In this document: positions 52,766 through 61,897 of the stretch, one piece after another
How the letters are laid out: each line of letters opens with the position of its first letter
Position numbering within the stretch: the stretch's first letter is position 1
Source: Paenibacillus chitinolyticus NBRC 15660
GTDB lineage: Bacteria; Bacillota; Bacilli; Paenibacillales; NBRC-103111
DNA: 64,000 nucleotides
Direction: 5' to 3'
Assembly: GCF_000739915.1 (NCBI RefSeq)
Contig: NZ_BBJT01000005.1
Location: 310,001-374,000 of the forward strand
Notes under the pieces: model-generated
Database searches by the model: none
The model's input: the letters and a program-made list of their open reading frames with translations, nothing else
What the model was told of the DNA's origin: nothing
Made by a program: the position numbers and the translations under genes

Positions 52766-52777
52766 AAAAAGGTTTCG

Positions 52778-53773
52778 TTAAACGTTTTTAAGCCAGCGTG
52801 CCGCGTCCTTGGCATGGTAGGTCAAAATAATATCGGCTCCCGCGCGCTTAAAACCAAGCAGCGTTTCCAGCACGATTTCTTTTTCATTGATCCAGCCGTT
52901 CTGGGCCGCAGCCTTGACCATCGAATACTCCGCGCTTACGTTGTAAGCCACGAGCGGAAGATCGAAGTTCTGCTTAAGCAGCTGCAGAATGTCCATGTAC
53001 GCAAGCGCAGGCTTGACCATCAGGAAATCCGCGCCTTCCAGGACGTCGCTCTCGGCTTCGCGAAGAGCTTCGCGGGAGTTCGCCGAATCCATCTGGTAGG
53101 TTTTGCGGTCCCCGAACTGAGGCGCCGAATCCACCGCTTCACGGAACGGGCCGTAGTAAGCGGAAGAATATTTGACCGAGTAAGCCATAATCGGCACATG
53201 TTCCAAGCCTTCCGCATCCAGTCCCGCGCGGATGGCGTGCACGTAGCCGTCCATCATGTTGGACGGAGCGATAATGTCCGCGCCGGCCTTCGCCTGGGAA
53301 ACGGCTGTTTTAACGAGCAGCTCCAGCGATTCGTCGTTGGCGATATCCGTGCAGCCCGTCTCGGGGTTATGATGCACAACGCCACAGTGGCCGGTATCCG
53401 TGAACTGGCACAGACAAGTATCGGCAATAATGAGCAGATTCGGATTAATCTTCTTAATCAGGCGCGACGCCTGCTGGACGATTCCTTCCTCGTGAAAAGC
53501 CGACGTTCCGACCGCATCTTTCGTCTCGGGAACACCGAACAGAAGAATGCCCTGGATGCCCAGCTCGGAAATCTCGCGGATTTCTTCTTCCAGACGGTCC
53601 AGGGAAAAATGGTAAACGCCCGGCATAGACGGAATTTCGGATTTGATATTATGTCCGGCCTCCACGAAAACCGGCTGAATCAGATCGTTAACGGACAACG
53701 CGTTTTCACGCACGAGGTTGCGGATTGCAGCCGAACCGCGCAGACGGCGGTGGCGTACTAACGGGAAACTCAT
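52778..53773 (-). CDS. hemB: Delta-aminolevulinic acid dehydratase (porphobilinogen synthase)
   Basis: HemB condenses two 5-aminolevulinate molecules to porphobilinogen. The 331-residue protein has the zinc cysteine triad DTCLCQFTDTGHCG, the first lysine region MAYSVKYSSAYYGPFREA and the Schiff-base lysine in ADFLMVKPALAYMD. A GGAGG site precedes the ATG. It is the last gene of the hemA operon, followed by a strong terminator. Confidence 0.96.
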   Translation of the reverse strand: MSFPLVRHRRLRGSAAIRNLVRENALSVNDLIQPVFVEAGHNIKSEIPSMPGVYHFSLDRLEEEIREISELGIQGILLFGVPETKDAVGTSAFHEEGIVQQASRLIKKINPNLLIIADTCLCQFTDTGHCGVVHHNPETGCTDIANDESLELLVKTAVSQAKAGADIIAPSNMMDGYVHAIRAGLDAEGLEHVPIMAYSVKYSSAYYGPFREAVDSAPQFGDRKTYQMDSANSREALREAESDVLEGADFLMVKPALAYMDILQLLKQNFDLPLVAYNVSAEYSMVKAAAQNGWINEKEIVLETLLGFKRAGADIILTYHAKDAARWLKNV

Positions 53774-53868
53774 GATAACTTCCTCCTTTTAATCCATACC
53801 GGCAGGGCAGCGGACCCCGAAACTTCGAGCCCGGCCGCTCCCGCCGCATAACGAAAAGTTTATTAGAC

Positions 53869-55431
53869 TCAGGAGCCCATGGGCTCTTCCGCTTTAACGG
53901 ACCGACCTGCGGCAATGCTTTCCACGAGGGACGCGATGGTCGCTTCCGGCGGCATATAGGCGGCCGCCAGTTCGTAATGAGCCAGCGTCGCTTCCGTCTT
54001 CGGACCTATGCAGGCGATCTCCGTGTTTTTCAGCAGGGATACGGGGTCTTGAACCCCGAGCTTCTGAAGCGCTCCGATCAGGTTCGTGACCGTCGAGGAG
54101 CTCGTGAACGTCGTGATGTGCACCTGCCCTTCCTCCAGCAGCCGGACCACGTCTTCGCCGCCTTCGACTTCGGGGACGTTCTCGTAAACGTCCACTTCGC
54201 TAACTTCGAGACCGAGCGAACGCAGGCCCTGCGGAAGTGCGTTGCGGGCAATGTCGGCAGTGGGCAGCAATGCGCGCTCTCCCGGGCGGACCGCTTTTCC
54301 CAGCTCTACAAGCAGCTCGTCCGCATGGAACTCACCGGGAAGCGTCTCGACGAGCAGCCCGCGGGATTCCAGAGCTTCCGCGGTCTTGGGTCCGACTGCC
54401 GCGATCCGCACGCCAGCCAGACCGCGTATATCAAGGCGCAGCTCCCGCATGCGGCGGAAGAAGAACTCCACCCCGTTCGTGCTCGTAAACACGACCCAAT
54501 TGTAATTCTCGAGTCCGCGGAGCGCTTCATCCAGCAGACGCTGCGCATCCGGGCTGCTCGGCGGCTGGAGCTTGATCACCGGAAACTCAACCGGCTCCCC
54601 TCCAAGCTCCTCGATCATCGCAACGAGTTCGCTGGCTTGGCTCCTTGCCCGCGTAACGAGTACGCGCTTGCCGAATAGAGGCTTTTTCTCGAACCAGGCC
54701 AGCTTCTCGCGCAGTTTGACCACTTCGCCGATGATAATGACAGCCGGTGACTTGAAACCGGCTTCCTGTGCCTTGGCGCCGATGTCGGACAACGTGCCGG
54801 TCAGCGTCTGCTGCTCCGTCCATGTCCCCCAGCGGATCAGCGCGACCGGCAGGTCGGCAGGCTTTCCGTGCCGGATCAGCTGCTCGCTGATCTGCTCCAG
54901 ATTCGCTACGCCCATCAGGAACACGAGCGTGCCGATTCCTTTGGCCAGATGCTCCCAATCGAGCTTCGTATAAGTCTTGTTCGGATATTCGTGCCCGGTT
55001 ACGATGGCGACCGAAGAAGTGAAATCCCGGTGTGTGACGGGGATGCCTGCATAAGCGGGAACCGCTATGGCGGAAGTAATACCGGGAATGATTTCGAACG
55101 GAACTTCATGATCGGCCAGAAGCTCGGCCTCTTCCCCGACACGGCCGAATACGCTCGGGTCGCCACCTTTCAGACGGGTCACGACCTTGCCCTGGAGGGC
55201 CAGATCAACGAGCAGACGGTTAATGTCTTCCTGCTTCATCATATGTTTATCCGGGAGCTTTCCTACAAATACCAGCTCCGCATCCGGTTTGCGGTGTTTG
55301 AGCAGTCTGGGGCTCGCCAGCCTGTCGTAGACAATCACGTCGGCCCGCTCAATCGCCTGAAGTCCCCGGACCGTAATTAACTTCGGGTCACCGGGTCCTG
55401 CGCCCACTAAATAAACTTTCCCTCTCTCCAC
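53869..55431 (-). CDS. cobA-hemD: Fusion: uroporphyrinogen-III C-methyltransferase (CobA/SUMT) and uroporphyrinogen-III synthase (HemD)
   Basis: Residues of about 5-245 are the SAM-dependent methyltransferase (VYLVGAGPGDPKLITVRG, VTRLKGGDPSVFGRVGEEA, TSAIAVPAYAGIPVTHR), which makes precorrin-2. Residues of about 255-510 are HemD (KRVLVTRARSQASELV, VVFTSTNGVEFFF, ITTFTSSSTVTNL), which cyclises hydroxymethylbilane. One polypeptide thus sits at the branch between heme and siroheme. The GTG at 55431 follows GGGAG by seven bases. A 185-bp gap separates it from hemC. Confidence 0.95.
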   Translation of the reverse strand: MERGKVYLVGAGPGDPKLITVRGLQAIERADVIVYDRLASPRLLKHRKPDAELVFVGKLPDKHMMKQEDINRLLVDLALQGKVVTRLKGGDPSVFGRVGEEAELLADHEVPFEIIPGITSAIAVPAYAGIPVTHRDFTSSVAIVTGHEYPNKTYTKLDWEHLAKGIGTLVFLMGVANLEQISEQLIRHGKPADLPVALIRWGTWTEQQTLTGTLSDIGAKAQEAGFKSPAVIIIGEVVKLREKLAWFEKKPLFGKRVLVTRARSQASELVAMIEELGGEPVEFPVIKLQPPSSPDAQRLLDEALRGLENYNWVVFTSTNGVEFFFRRMRELRLDIRGLAGVRIAAVGPKTAEALESRGLLVETLPGEFHADELLVELGKAVRPGERALLPTADIARNALPQGLRSLGLEVSEVDVYENVPEVEGGEDVVRLLEEGQVHITTFTSSSTVTNLIGALQKLGVQDPVSLLKNTEIACIGPKTEATLAHYELAAAYMPPEATIASLVESIAAGRSVKAEEPMGS

Positions 55432-55616
55432 TCGCCCACTCCCTCTCAACTGCTTCCGTCTCCCTTACGGCAAGGCCGCCCCCTGTCTCCGGCGTACCTT
55501 GCGCCCTTTCTCAACCGGAAGCTTCCCCGCTGTCCGCTATTCTTTTCATATCGTTAACCGCTGTTTGTAAAAAGATGCCGATAGGCGAAAAGCAAGGCGG
55601 AATTCCATCCATCCGC

Positions 55617-56570
55617 CTATTCGATCTGGCCGCTCTCGTACGCTTCGGCCAGAATGCGGTCCGCGCCGCGGGCGATAAGCTTCTCCGCGGCTTCTCTGCC
55701 GAGCGCTTCCGGATCGCTGCCCCGCAGCGTCTCCTTCAGCAGCTCGGCGCCGTCCGGCGAGCCGACCATCGCCGTCAGCGACAGCTCCGTGCCGCCGCCG
55801 GTACGCTCGACAGTCGCGTACGCGCCGAGAGGCACCTGGCAGCCTCCGTTGAGTCTGCCGAGGAAACTGCGCTCGGCTCTGACCGCGAGCGCCGTATCGT
55901 CATCTTGAATCTTGCTCAGCAGATTCAAGACGAATTCGTCGTCCGCCCGGCATTCGATGCACAGCGCGCCCTGCCCAACGGCAGGCACGCACACTTCGGG
56001 CGGAACGTAGGCGCTGATGCGATCCTGCCAGCCGATCCGGTGCATACCGGCAGCGGCCAGTACGATCGCATCGAAGCCTTCCGATTCGAGCTTGCGCAGC
56101 CTCGAATCGATGTTGCCGCGGACCGGCTGAATACGCAGGTCCGGGCGGCTGTGCTGCAGCTGGCTGGAGCGCCGCAGCGAGCTTGTACCGACGAGCGCGC
56201 CCTGGGGCAGCTCGTCCAGCGCCTTCTCCCCTTTCGTGATGAGCACATCACGCGGGTCCTGGCGCTTAGGCACCGCCCCGACCATGAGCCCTTCGGGAAG
56301 CTCGAACGGCATGTCCTTCATGCTGTGTACGGCAATGTCGATTTCCTTGTCCATCATCGCCTGCTCGATTTCTTTAACGAACAGCCCTTTGCCTCCAACC
56401 TTGGACAGCGTTACATCCAGAATCCGGTCCCCTTTGGTCACAATCTTGCGAAGTTCAAACTCGCATTCTATGCCGTTTTGCCGGCTCAGTTCCTTTAATT
56501 CGTCGATAACCTGATTCGTTTGAGTGAGGGCCAGAGCGCTCTGGCGGGTGCCCACGACGATCGTACGCAT
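55617..56570 (-). CDS. hemC: Hydroxymethylbilane synthase (porphobilinogen deaminase)
   Basis: HemC polymerises four porphobilinogens into hydroxymethylbilane. The 317-residue protein shows [17 protein letters not shown], the arginine-rich [13 protein letters not shown], and the dipyrromethane-cofactor cysteine in [14 protein letters not shown]. The ATG at 56570 follows GGAGGAATTACAT; the 18 upstream codons in the same frame are not used. Confidence 0.96.
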   Translation of the reverse strand: MRTIVVGTRQSALALTQTNQVIDELKELSRQNGIECEFELRKIVTKGDRILDVTLSKVGGKGLFVKEIEQAMMDKEIDIAVHSMKDMPFELPEGLMVGAVPKRQDPRDVLITKGEKALDELPQGALVGTSSLRRSSQLQHSRPDLRIQPVRGNIDSRLRKLESEGFDAIVLAAAGMHRIGWQDRISAYVPPEVCVPAVGQGALCIECRADDEFVLNLLSKIQDDDTALAVRAERSFLGRLNGGCQVPLGAYATVERTGGGTELSLTAMVGSPDGAELLKETLRGSDPEALGREAAEKLIARGADRILAEAYESGQIE

Positions 56571-56651
56571 ATGTAATTCCTCCGTTTCTTCTATGAGGCC
56601 GTGAAAATGCCGCCTTAATACCACTGCGGGGCCCGCAGCCGGGTGCCGCCT

Positions 56652-57407
56652 CTATTCCTGGTCCGCTTCCATCCATACCGCGGCAAAAATTTCTTCCGAA
56701 CCCTGCGCCGCCTGCAGCCTGTCCAGCAGGGAGGCTCTCCACGCTTCGTATGTGCCGGCGGCGATACGGTCCAGGACACGCCAGCTCGGAAGCCGCCGGA
56801 GCAGTTCATGCCGCAAAGGCATATCGCCGACCCGGCTGCGGACGAGTTCTCTCAGCTCCGCCAGAAAATCGAGGTAAATCTCGTACTCCGGTCCGTACCT
56901 CTCCTGCAGCTCCCGGCCGATTTTAGCCGACAACGCGGGACTCGCTCCCGATGTCGACACGGCCAGCGTGAGCTTGCCGCGCCTTACGGCCGCCGGCACG
57001 ATCAGACTTCCTCTGTCCGGCTTGTCCGCCGAGCTTACCAGCTTCCCCGCCGCGTCGGCGTCGGTGCGAACCCGTTCGTTGACCTGCGAATTGTCCGTCG
57101 CCGCAAAAACAATTAGATATGGAGAGAGGTCCGGATAGAAGGAGGCCTCCGTGCCCGGCCGGCCCTTATCCGAACCTTCTTTATCTTTTGTGTAATCATG
57201 ATCCGCTTCTCCGTAGCGTCCGCAGTGCCAGGTTATCCGGCCGGCTTCCGCCCACTTCTCGACGGCCGCGGTAGCCGCAGGGCTGATCACCGTAACGAGC
57301 GCGCCCGCTTCCAGCAGGGAAGCGATTTTTCTTTCGGCTACGGCTCCGCCGCCTACAACGAGGCAGCGCTTGCCTTCAAGCCGCAGCACCGCCGGATATT
57401 CCTTCAT
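56652..57407 (-). CDS. Precorrin-2 dehydrogenase / siroheme synthase N-terminal domain (SirC/Met8-like)
   Basis: The NAD-dependent enzyme converts precorrin-2 to sirohydrochlorin. The 251-residue protein starts YPAVLRLEGKRCLVVGGGAVAERKIASLLE, the family hallmark, and has VFAATDNSQVNERV and STSGASPALSAKIGREL. An insertion of roughly 25 hydrophilic residues (about 64-92, containing DYTKDKEGSDKGRPG) lies before the second half of the Rossmann fold. It overlaps hemX by four bases. With the CobA half of the next-but-one gene it provides siroheme precursors; a separate ferrochelatase must be elsewhere. Confidence 0.88.
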   Translation of the reverse strand: MKEYPAVLRLEGKRCLVVGGGAVAERKIASLLEAGALVTVISPAATAAVEKWAEAGRITWHCGRYGEADHDYTKDKEGSDKGRPGTEASFYPDLSPYLIVFAATDNSQVNERVRTDADAAGKLVSSADKPDRGSLIVPAAVRRGKLTLAVSTSGASPALSAKIGRELQERYGPEYEIYLDFLAELRELVRSRVGDMPLRHELLRRLPSWRVLDRIAAGTYEAWRASLLDRLQAAQGSEEIFAAVWMEADQE

Positions 57408-58246
57408 CCTCCAACCCCCGTCTGCTGCCAGTTATGAAATCCGGAGAACACGTTGGAAAGGATAAAATTCAGCAGCACGATGCCAAAAGCCGCCAAATTC
57501 CACTTCGCCAGTTTAGGACCCGACATGCTTAGCGAATGATGCTGGAACAGGTAGAACCCGTACGCGCAAAGCACCAGCAGCGAATTGATGACTTTCGAGT
57601 CAAACAGCACATTGACGTTCTTTTCGATAAGCACCCACACGACTCCCAGAGCCAGCGCCAGCATGAGCAGCGGCGTTCCGATCACGACGCTCACATATGT
57701 GTAGCGTTCGATTTTTTCCAGGGAAGGAAGCCTCTTCATCGTATTCGTCCAGCTCTTCTGCTTTAGCTTACGGTGCAGGAACAAATACATGCCCGAGAAA
57801 ATGGCCGAGATCGTATAGGCCGCGTAACTGCCGACAGCGAGAGAGACGTGAATGAACAGCAACTCGTCGTTGACGTTCCAGGAATCAATCATGGGAGAGA
57901 CGTTGGAGTCGCTGAAGAAATTTAAGGCCAATACGGCAAGCCCGAATAAATTAACGAAAAAGACCACAAGCTCAATCCGGAAAAACCGGCTCATAATGAG
58001 CGATACCGTGACGAGCACCCAGGAAAATAAAAAGAGCGTCTCAAACATGGAGAACACCCATCGTCCCAGGTGTTCATATAAATTGTAGCCCAGATAGGCC
58101 GTCTGCAAAACCCATACAAAAGAAAGCAGCCCCGTACCCATCCGTTTCGCACTCCGATTCGCGCGCGCAACATCAGAGAAGTAAAACAGCAGGCTCAGGG
58201 CATATAAATAAATTATCGCATCGTACAGAAAGCTGCGAGTGAACAC
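57404..58246 (-). CDS. hemX: HemX, CcsA/ResC-like membrane protein
   Basis: The 280-residue protein has eight predicted membrane helices and the cytochrome c assembly-like region LLFIHVSLAVGSYAAYTISAIFSG. In B. subtilis HemX lies between hemA and hemC and lowers HemA protein levels, with a proposed link to heme transport. Here it starts 37 bp after hemA and overlaps the following gene by four bases. Confidence 0.88.
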   Translation of the reverse strand: MFTRSFLYDAIIYLYALSLLFYFSDVARANRSAKRMGTGLLSFVWVLQTAYLGYNLYEHLGRWVFSMFETLFLFSWVLVTVSLIMSRFFRIELVVFFVNLFGLAVLALNFFSDSNVSPMIDSWNVNDELLFIHVSLAVGSYAAYTISAIFSGMYLFLHRKLKQKSWTNTMKRLPSLEKIERYTYVSVVIGTPLLMLALALGVVWVLIEKNVNVLFDSKVINSLLVLCAYGFYLFQHHSLSMSGPKLAKWNLAAFGIVLLNFILSNVFSGFHNWQQTGVGG

Positions 58247-58282
58247 GGCATTTCTCCTTCCTCTATCTCGGAGAACCGGGAA

Positions 58283-59680
58283 TCAGGAGCGTGCAAGCGC
58301 CGGCTGCATCGTAAAACCGCCGGTCAGCTCTTCTTTGGCATGCTTCTGGGCAGCCGTCTGGACCGCTTCCGCTTTGGCTTCTCCCAAAGCTTCGGCTTCT
58401 GCCTGCTCCGCCATAAGTTCCTCTAAAGCGAACATTTTCGTAAACATTTCAAGCGCCTCGTCGCCCTTCTTCTCCGCAGCCATTTCTTTAATGGCCAGGA
58501 TCGGGTCTCTCAGCATCTGGTTGACAATGCTTTTGGTTAATTTCCGGATCACTTTCATCTCGCGCTCATCCAGGTCCGGCAGCTTCTTGAACAAGCTTTC
58601 CATCGTTTCCTGATGCACCATATTCGCTTTGGCCTGAAGCGCGTGAATAACCGGGCTCACTCCGAGCGTCTTCGTCCATTGGTCGAAAGCCGCAATCTCG
58701 GCGCCGATCATTTCCTCGATTTTGACAGCTTCTTTCTTCCGTTCCTTGAGATGGCTATCCACGATGGCCTCCAGATCGTCGATGTCGTACAGGAAAACGT
58801 CCGGAAGGTCGCTGATGTCCGGATCAAGGTCGCGCGGAACCGCAATGTCCATCATAAATAACGGACGGGACTTCCGCTTGGGCAGCACGGCTTGAAGCTG
58901 CTTCTTCGTCAGCACGTAATCGGTCGATCCCGTGGACGAAATGACGATATCCGCTTCGGCCAGCCGTTCGTAGAGCCGCTCCATCGGATACGCGTGGCCG
59001 TTGAACTTGCCGGCCAGCTCCAAAGCCCGCTCATATGTGCGGTTGACGACGTCAACCCGTTCGGCGCCGCTCGCATACAAGTGCTTCACCGTCAGCTCGC
59101 TCATCTTGCCCGCGCCCACGATCAGAATTTTCTTCCCCTCGTAGCTTCCGAAAATCCGCTTGCCCAGCTCAACGGCGGCATAGCTGACGGAAACCGGATT
59201 TTCTCCGATCGAAGTCTCCGAGTGAGCGCGTTTGGCCATCGTTACGGCCTGTTTGAACAGCGTATTAAATATCGTGCCCGTGGCTCCAAGGCGCTGGGCT
59301 TCCAAAAATGCGTCCTTCACTTGCCCCAAAATCTGCGTTTCGCCGATAATCATCGAGTCAAGACCGCTTGCGACACGGAACAAATGCTCAATGGCCCGGT
59401 CATGTTCATATATATACAGATGGTTATTGAATTCCGTCCGCGGAATCTCAAACCACTCTTCCATAAACTTGCGAATGTAGTGCCCGCAAATGTGTACACG
59501 ATCGACCACGGCGTAGATTTCAGTACGGTTGCAAGTGGCCACCACAACACATTCCAGTATGCTTTTTGTCTGCCTCAGCTCCACGAGCGCTTGCGACAAC
59601 TCTTCCTGTGTAAAAGTAAACTTCTCGCGAATCGCGACGGGAGCTGTCCGGTAATTTAATCCGACGACGACAATATGCAT
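58283..59680 (-). CDS. hemA: Glutamyl-tRNA reductase
   Basis: HemA reduces glutamyl-tRNA to glutamate-1-semialdehyde, the committed step. The 465-residue protein has MHIVVVGLNYRTAPVAIREKF, the catalytic cysteine in VVATCNRTEIYAVVD, SVSYAAVELGKRIFG and the NADPH loop ILIVGAGKMSELTVKHL. The ATG at 59680 is preceded by AGGTG and matches homologues; a GTG three codons before is less likely. The C-terminus (after about 430) is an Ala/Glu-rich tail. A PerR-like box overlaps the promoter. Confidence 0.96.
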   Translation of the reverse strand: MHIVVVGLNYRTAPVAIREKFTFTQEELSQALVELRQTKSILECVVVATCNRTEIYAVVDRVHICGHYIRKFMEEWFEIPRTEFNNHLYIYEHDRAIEHLFRVASGLDSMIIGETQILGQVKDAFLEAQRLGATGTIFNTLFKQAVTMAKRAHSETSIGENPVSVSYAAVELGKRIFGSYEGKKILIVGAGKMSELTVKHLYASGAERVDVVNRTYERALELAGKFNGHAYPMERLYERLAEADIVISSTGSTDYVLTKKQLQAVLPKRKSRPLFMMDIAVPRDLDPDISDLPDVFLYDIDDLEAIVDSHLKERKKEAVKIEEMIGAEIAAFDQWTKTLGVSPVIHALQAKANMVHQETMESLFKKLPDLDEREMKVIRKLTKSIVNQMLRDPILAIKEMAAEKKGDEALEMFTKMFALEELMAEQAEAEALGEAKAEAVQTAAQKHAKEELTGGFTMQPALARS

Positions 59681-59709
59681 GGGGCACACCTACCTTTCTT
59701 TGCAGCTAA

Positions 59710-59724
59710 CAATAATTATTATAA
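59710..59724 (-). promoter_or_regulatory. PerR-box-like operator overlapping the hemA promoter
   Basis: The 15-mer CAATAATTATTATAA matches the palindromic PerR consensus TTATAATnATTATAA at 13 of the 15 positions, counting the free centre. The putative hemA -10 TATAAT lies within it on the minus strand. The B. subtilis hemA operon is a known PerR target, which supports the call. Confidence 0.65.
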
Positions 59725-59825
59725 CATAGCCGACCGTCGTAACCGACAAATATTTTGACTAAATTTTGAATGCTGCCGGAACCCGCTATGCCTAGTGTGG
59801 TCTATGTTTCTTGTAGATATACCGA

Positions 59826-60359
59826 TTATTGGAGCAGCTTTTTTTCAAGCAGTTCTCTTAACGCTTCATCATTTTTCGACACGGCTTCGCTTTGCGAAGT
59901 AACGACGCTCCCCGAGGAGGTCATGAGTTTCCCATAGGCCTCGTAAAGCTGAGCGTAGAGCTTGGCGGATTCCTGCAGGACACCCTGCTCATCCGCTTTC
60001 AGAGCGCGCTCTCCGCCTATCTGCAGCCTCAGTATGTACTGCATCAGCTGAGGCAAACTGCCCAGCGTATGCAGCTTCTCGCTTCCTTCCGCAAGTACGA
60101 GTCTCTCGTGCGTGTAACTGGCCGTGTACAGCGCCTGTTTAAGCGAATCGAGTTCCCGCGTATCGGCCGAACGTGCGGCATCCTGCAGAAAACGGTTCAG
60201 CAGCTCGATCTGGAACAAAGAAACCTGGAACAAAAGACGCTCCGCATCCGGCTTATCCGCCCCTTTCGTCACATAGCCGTATAAGCTGGTAAGCGGCCAG
60301 GCAACCAGCCCGGCTGCCAGCACAAACAGGATGAGCTTCGATTTGATTCGGCTTCGCAC
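59826..60359 (-). CDS. Unrecognised membrane-anchored helical protein
   Basis: The 177-residue protein has a basic start, one hydrophobic segment (about 6-24, LILFVLAAGLVAWPLTSLYGY) and a mainly helical outer domain (LDSLKQALYTASYTHERLVL, LQESAKLYAQLYEAYGKLMT). The GTG at 60359 lies nine bases after AAGGAG and is preferred over an ATG 15 codons upstream. It lies between speD and hemA. I do not recognise the family; surface exposure is inferred from topology. Confidence 0.75.
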   Translation of the reverse strand: MRSRIKSKLILFVLAAGLVAWPLTSLYGYVTKGADKPDAERLLFQVSLFQIELLNRFLQDAARSADTRELDSLKQALYTASYTHERLVLAEGSEKLHTLGSLPQLMQYILRLQIGGERALKADEQGVLQESAKLYAQLYEAYGKLMTSSGSVVTSQSEAVSKNDEALRELLEKKLLQ

Positions 60360-60418
60360 GGCACCTCTCTCCTTCCGGGTCCCGGTTAAGAAGACCCGTA
60401 CCATTGTATGAGAGGCCT

Positions 60419-60456
60419 AACAAACAAATAACCACGGAATGCGGACTCCGTGGTTA
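60419..60456 (-). terminator. Terminator after speD
   Basis: A perfect 10-bp stem TAACCACGGA/TCCGTGGTTA (60429-60438 with 60447-60456) is followed on the minus strand by TTTGTTTGTT. Confidence 0.85.
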
Positions 60457-60500
60457 CCTTACTTATATAAACGCTTATCTTGTATACTAAAACAACGAAC

Positions 60501-60902
60501 TTACTTAGCCAATACAGCTTGCTTGATTTCCGGCGTTTCGACTTCAAACTCGCCCATTCCGCGAACCAGTTTCTTGGCATAGACCTTCTCCGGCTTAAGC
60601 AGCGAGATCATGTGGTCGATAGCCAATTGAGGATCTACCGTTTCACCGCAAGTGTAGCAATCCAGCGCGGCAAAACCTCTCTCAGGGTACGTATGAATGG
60701 AAAGATGACTCTCAGACAGCAGTACTAGTACTGTGGCACCTTGTGGCTCAAATTGCTTGGACTGAACAGACATGACCGTTGCTCCACACGCTTCAGCTGC
60801 GTCTACCATTTGGGCTTGCAGCCACTCTGCATTGTTCAAAAGTTCAAAATCTACTCCCCAAGTATCTACAGCAACGTGTCTTCCGAAAGTTGAATATTCC
60901 AT
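60501..60902 (-). CDS. speD: S-adenosylmethionine decarboxylase proenzyme
   Basis: SpeD supplies the aminopropyl donor for spermidine synthesis and cleaves itself to create a pyruvoyl group. The 133-residue protein has LLSESHLSIHTYPERG with the processing site between Glu64 and Ser65, His70, and the catalytic Cys85 in DCYTCG. These are the residues of the short class 1B enzymes. The ribosome binding site AGGAAGGGGG is strong. It has its own leader and terminator. Confidence 0.96.
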   Translation of the reverse strand: MEYSTFGRHVAVDTWGVDFELLNNAEWLQAQMVDAAEACGATVMSVQSKQFEPQGATVLVLLSESHLSIHTYPERGFAALDCYTCGETVDPQLAIDHMISLLKPEKVYAKKLVRGMGEFEVETPEIKQAVLAK

Positions 60903-61022
60903 CTTCCGGTTCCCCCTTCCTAGGAATAAAATTGTTCTCGCATTTCATCCGCTAGGACCTACGTCATTCACTTCCCGAGGGAATAATCTCTCGCAACATT
61001 CAATGTCCTGAGTGAATCCTGG
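60903..61022 (-). ncRNA. Possible structured 5' leader of speD
   Basis: The leader can fold as a three-way junction: ATTCACT/AGTGAAT (60966-60972 with 61011-61017) encloses ACATT/AATGT (60996-61006) and CGAG/CTCG (60976-60979 with 60990-60993). A CCTAG/CTAGG pairing (60919-60923 with 60952-60956) would touch the ribosome binding site. No known riboswitch class was recognised. The rest of the gap (61023-61200) holds no gene. Confidence 0.4.
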
Positions 61023-61207
61023 TTCCTATATTGTTTTCAACGAAATTAAAAATAACATCTATTGAACAGAAATGCAATAGTTTTTTTCATATTCGCAAGA
61101 TTCATTTTCGGAATGCCTTGCTTGCGTTTCTGTCCATAATACACTATGTAACGGTACGCGGCTTCGTGTCTGTCAGAGCGGATCGGACGAATCCATTTTT
61201 TTCTTCA

Positions 61208-61243
61208 CAAAAAAATAAAAAAAGAGCCTGTGGACAGGCTCTT
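61208..61243 (-). terminator. Terminator after the 195-residue protein gene
   Basis: A perfect 9-bp stem AAGAGCCTG/CAGGCTCTT (61222-61230 with 61235-61243) with a TGGA-type loop is followed on the minus strand by a long T-rich tract. Confidence 0.9.
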
Positions 61244-61309
61244 CGCTTCTGTATATAGAGCTTAACTTGCACGTAAAATAGTAGGCCTACTGCCGGGCTT
61301 GGGCCGGTT

Positions 61310-61897
61310 CTACGCTTCGAGTACGAACAAACGACGGGTCAGCTTGGTCAGCCGTGCGTCGATATCGCCTTTAAGCGAAGGGCAGGGAACTTCGTTGCGC
61401 ATATCCAGCAGATGGTTGATCTGATCCTGGATCATATCGATTTCCCGTTCGATCTCCGTCCGGCGGAACAGGTTCTCCAGCTGGCCGAGCGTATCGTGAT
61501 ACTCATAGACGACGTTCGTATGCTGGCCTTTGATCTCGACGATTTTGATGACTTTGCCGTTCTCGTAGGTGTACATCATCACGAACGTAGCGTATATCCG
61601 CTTAACGATGGCTGAACCTTTGAATTCGGCTATCGCTTTACGCATAAGATTAGTCAAACGAAGACTCGTAACACGGCAGGATCCCGAGCTAATATACTGC
61701 TTACCGACGCGTTCAAACGAAAGAACGATCTCTTCTCCCGCTTCTTCCTGAAAGACAAACTCCTGGTTTCCGTTCTCGATGACTTTGACCTGAGCCGTGA
61801 TTTGCTGATCGGCAAACATTTGGACAAATTTGGACATTTCGGCTTCCGTTAATTGCAGGCGGGTTTTGACATATTCAGTCGCTAACCTCTGTGCCAT
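61310..61897 (-). CDS. Unrecognised conserved-looking cytoplasmic protein
   Basis: The 195-residue protein has no signal or membrane segment. It looks like an alpha/beta domain (KVIENGNQEFVFQEEAGEEI, KRIYATFVMMYTYENGKVIKI) with a helical C-terminal region (REIDMIQDQINHLLDMRNEV). No motif tells me its function. It has its own terminator and a TATAAT at 61949-61954, so it is probably monocistronic. The 300 bp upstream to sdpI hold only that -10 and a terminator. Confidence 0.75.
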   Translation of the reverse strand: MAQRLATEYVKTRLQLTEAEMSKFVQMFADQQITAQVKVIENGNQEFVFQEEAGEEIVLSFERVGKQYISSGSCRVTSLRLTNLMRKAIAEFKGSAIVKRIYATFVMMYTYENGKVIKIVEIKGQHTNVVYEYHDTLGQLENLFRRTEIEREIDMIQDQINHLLDMRNEVPCPSLKGDIDARLTKLTRRLFVLEA

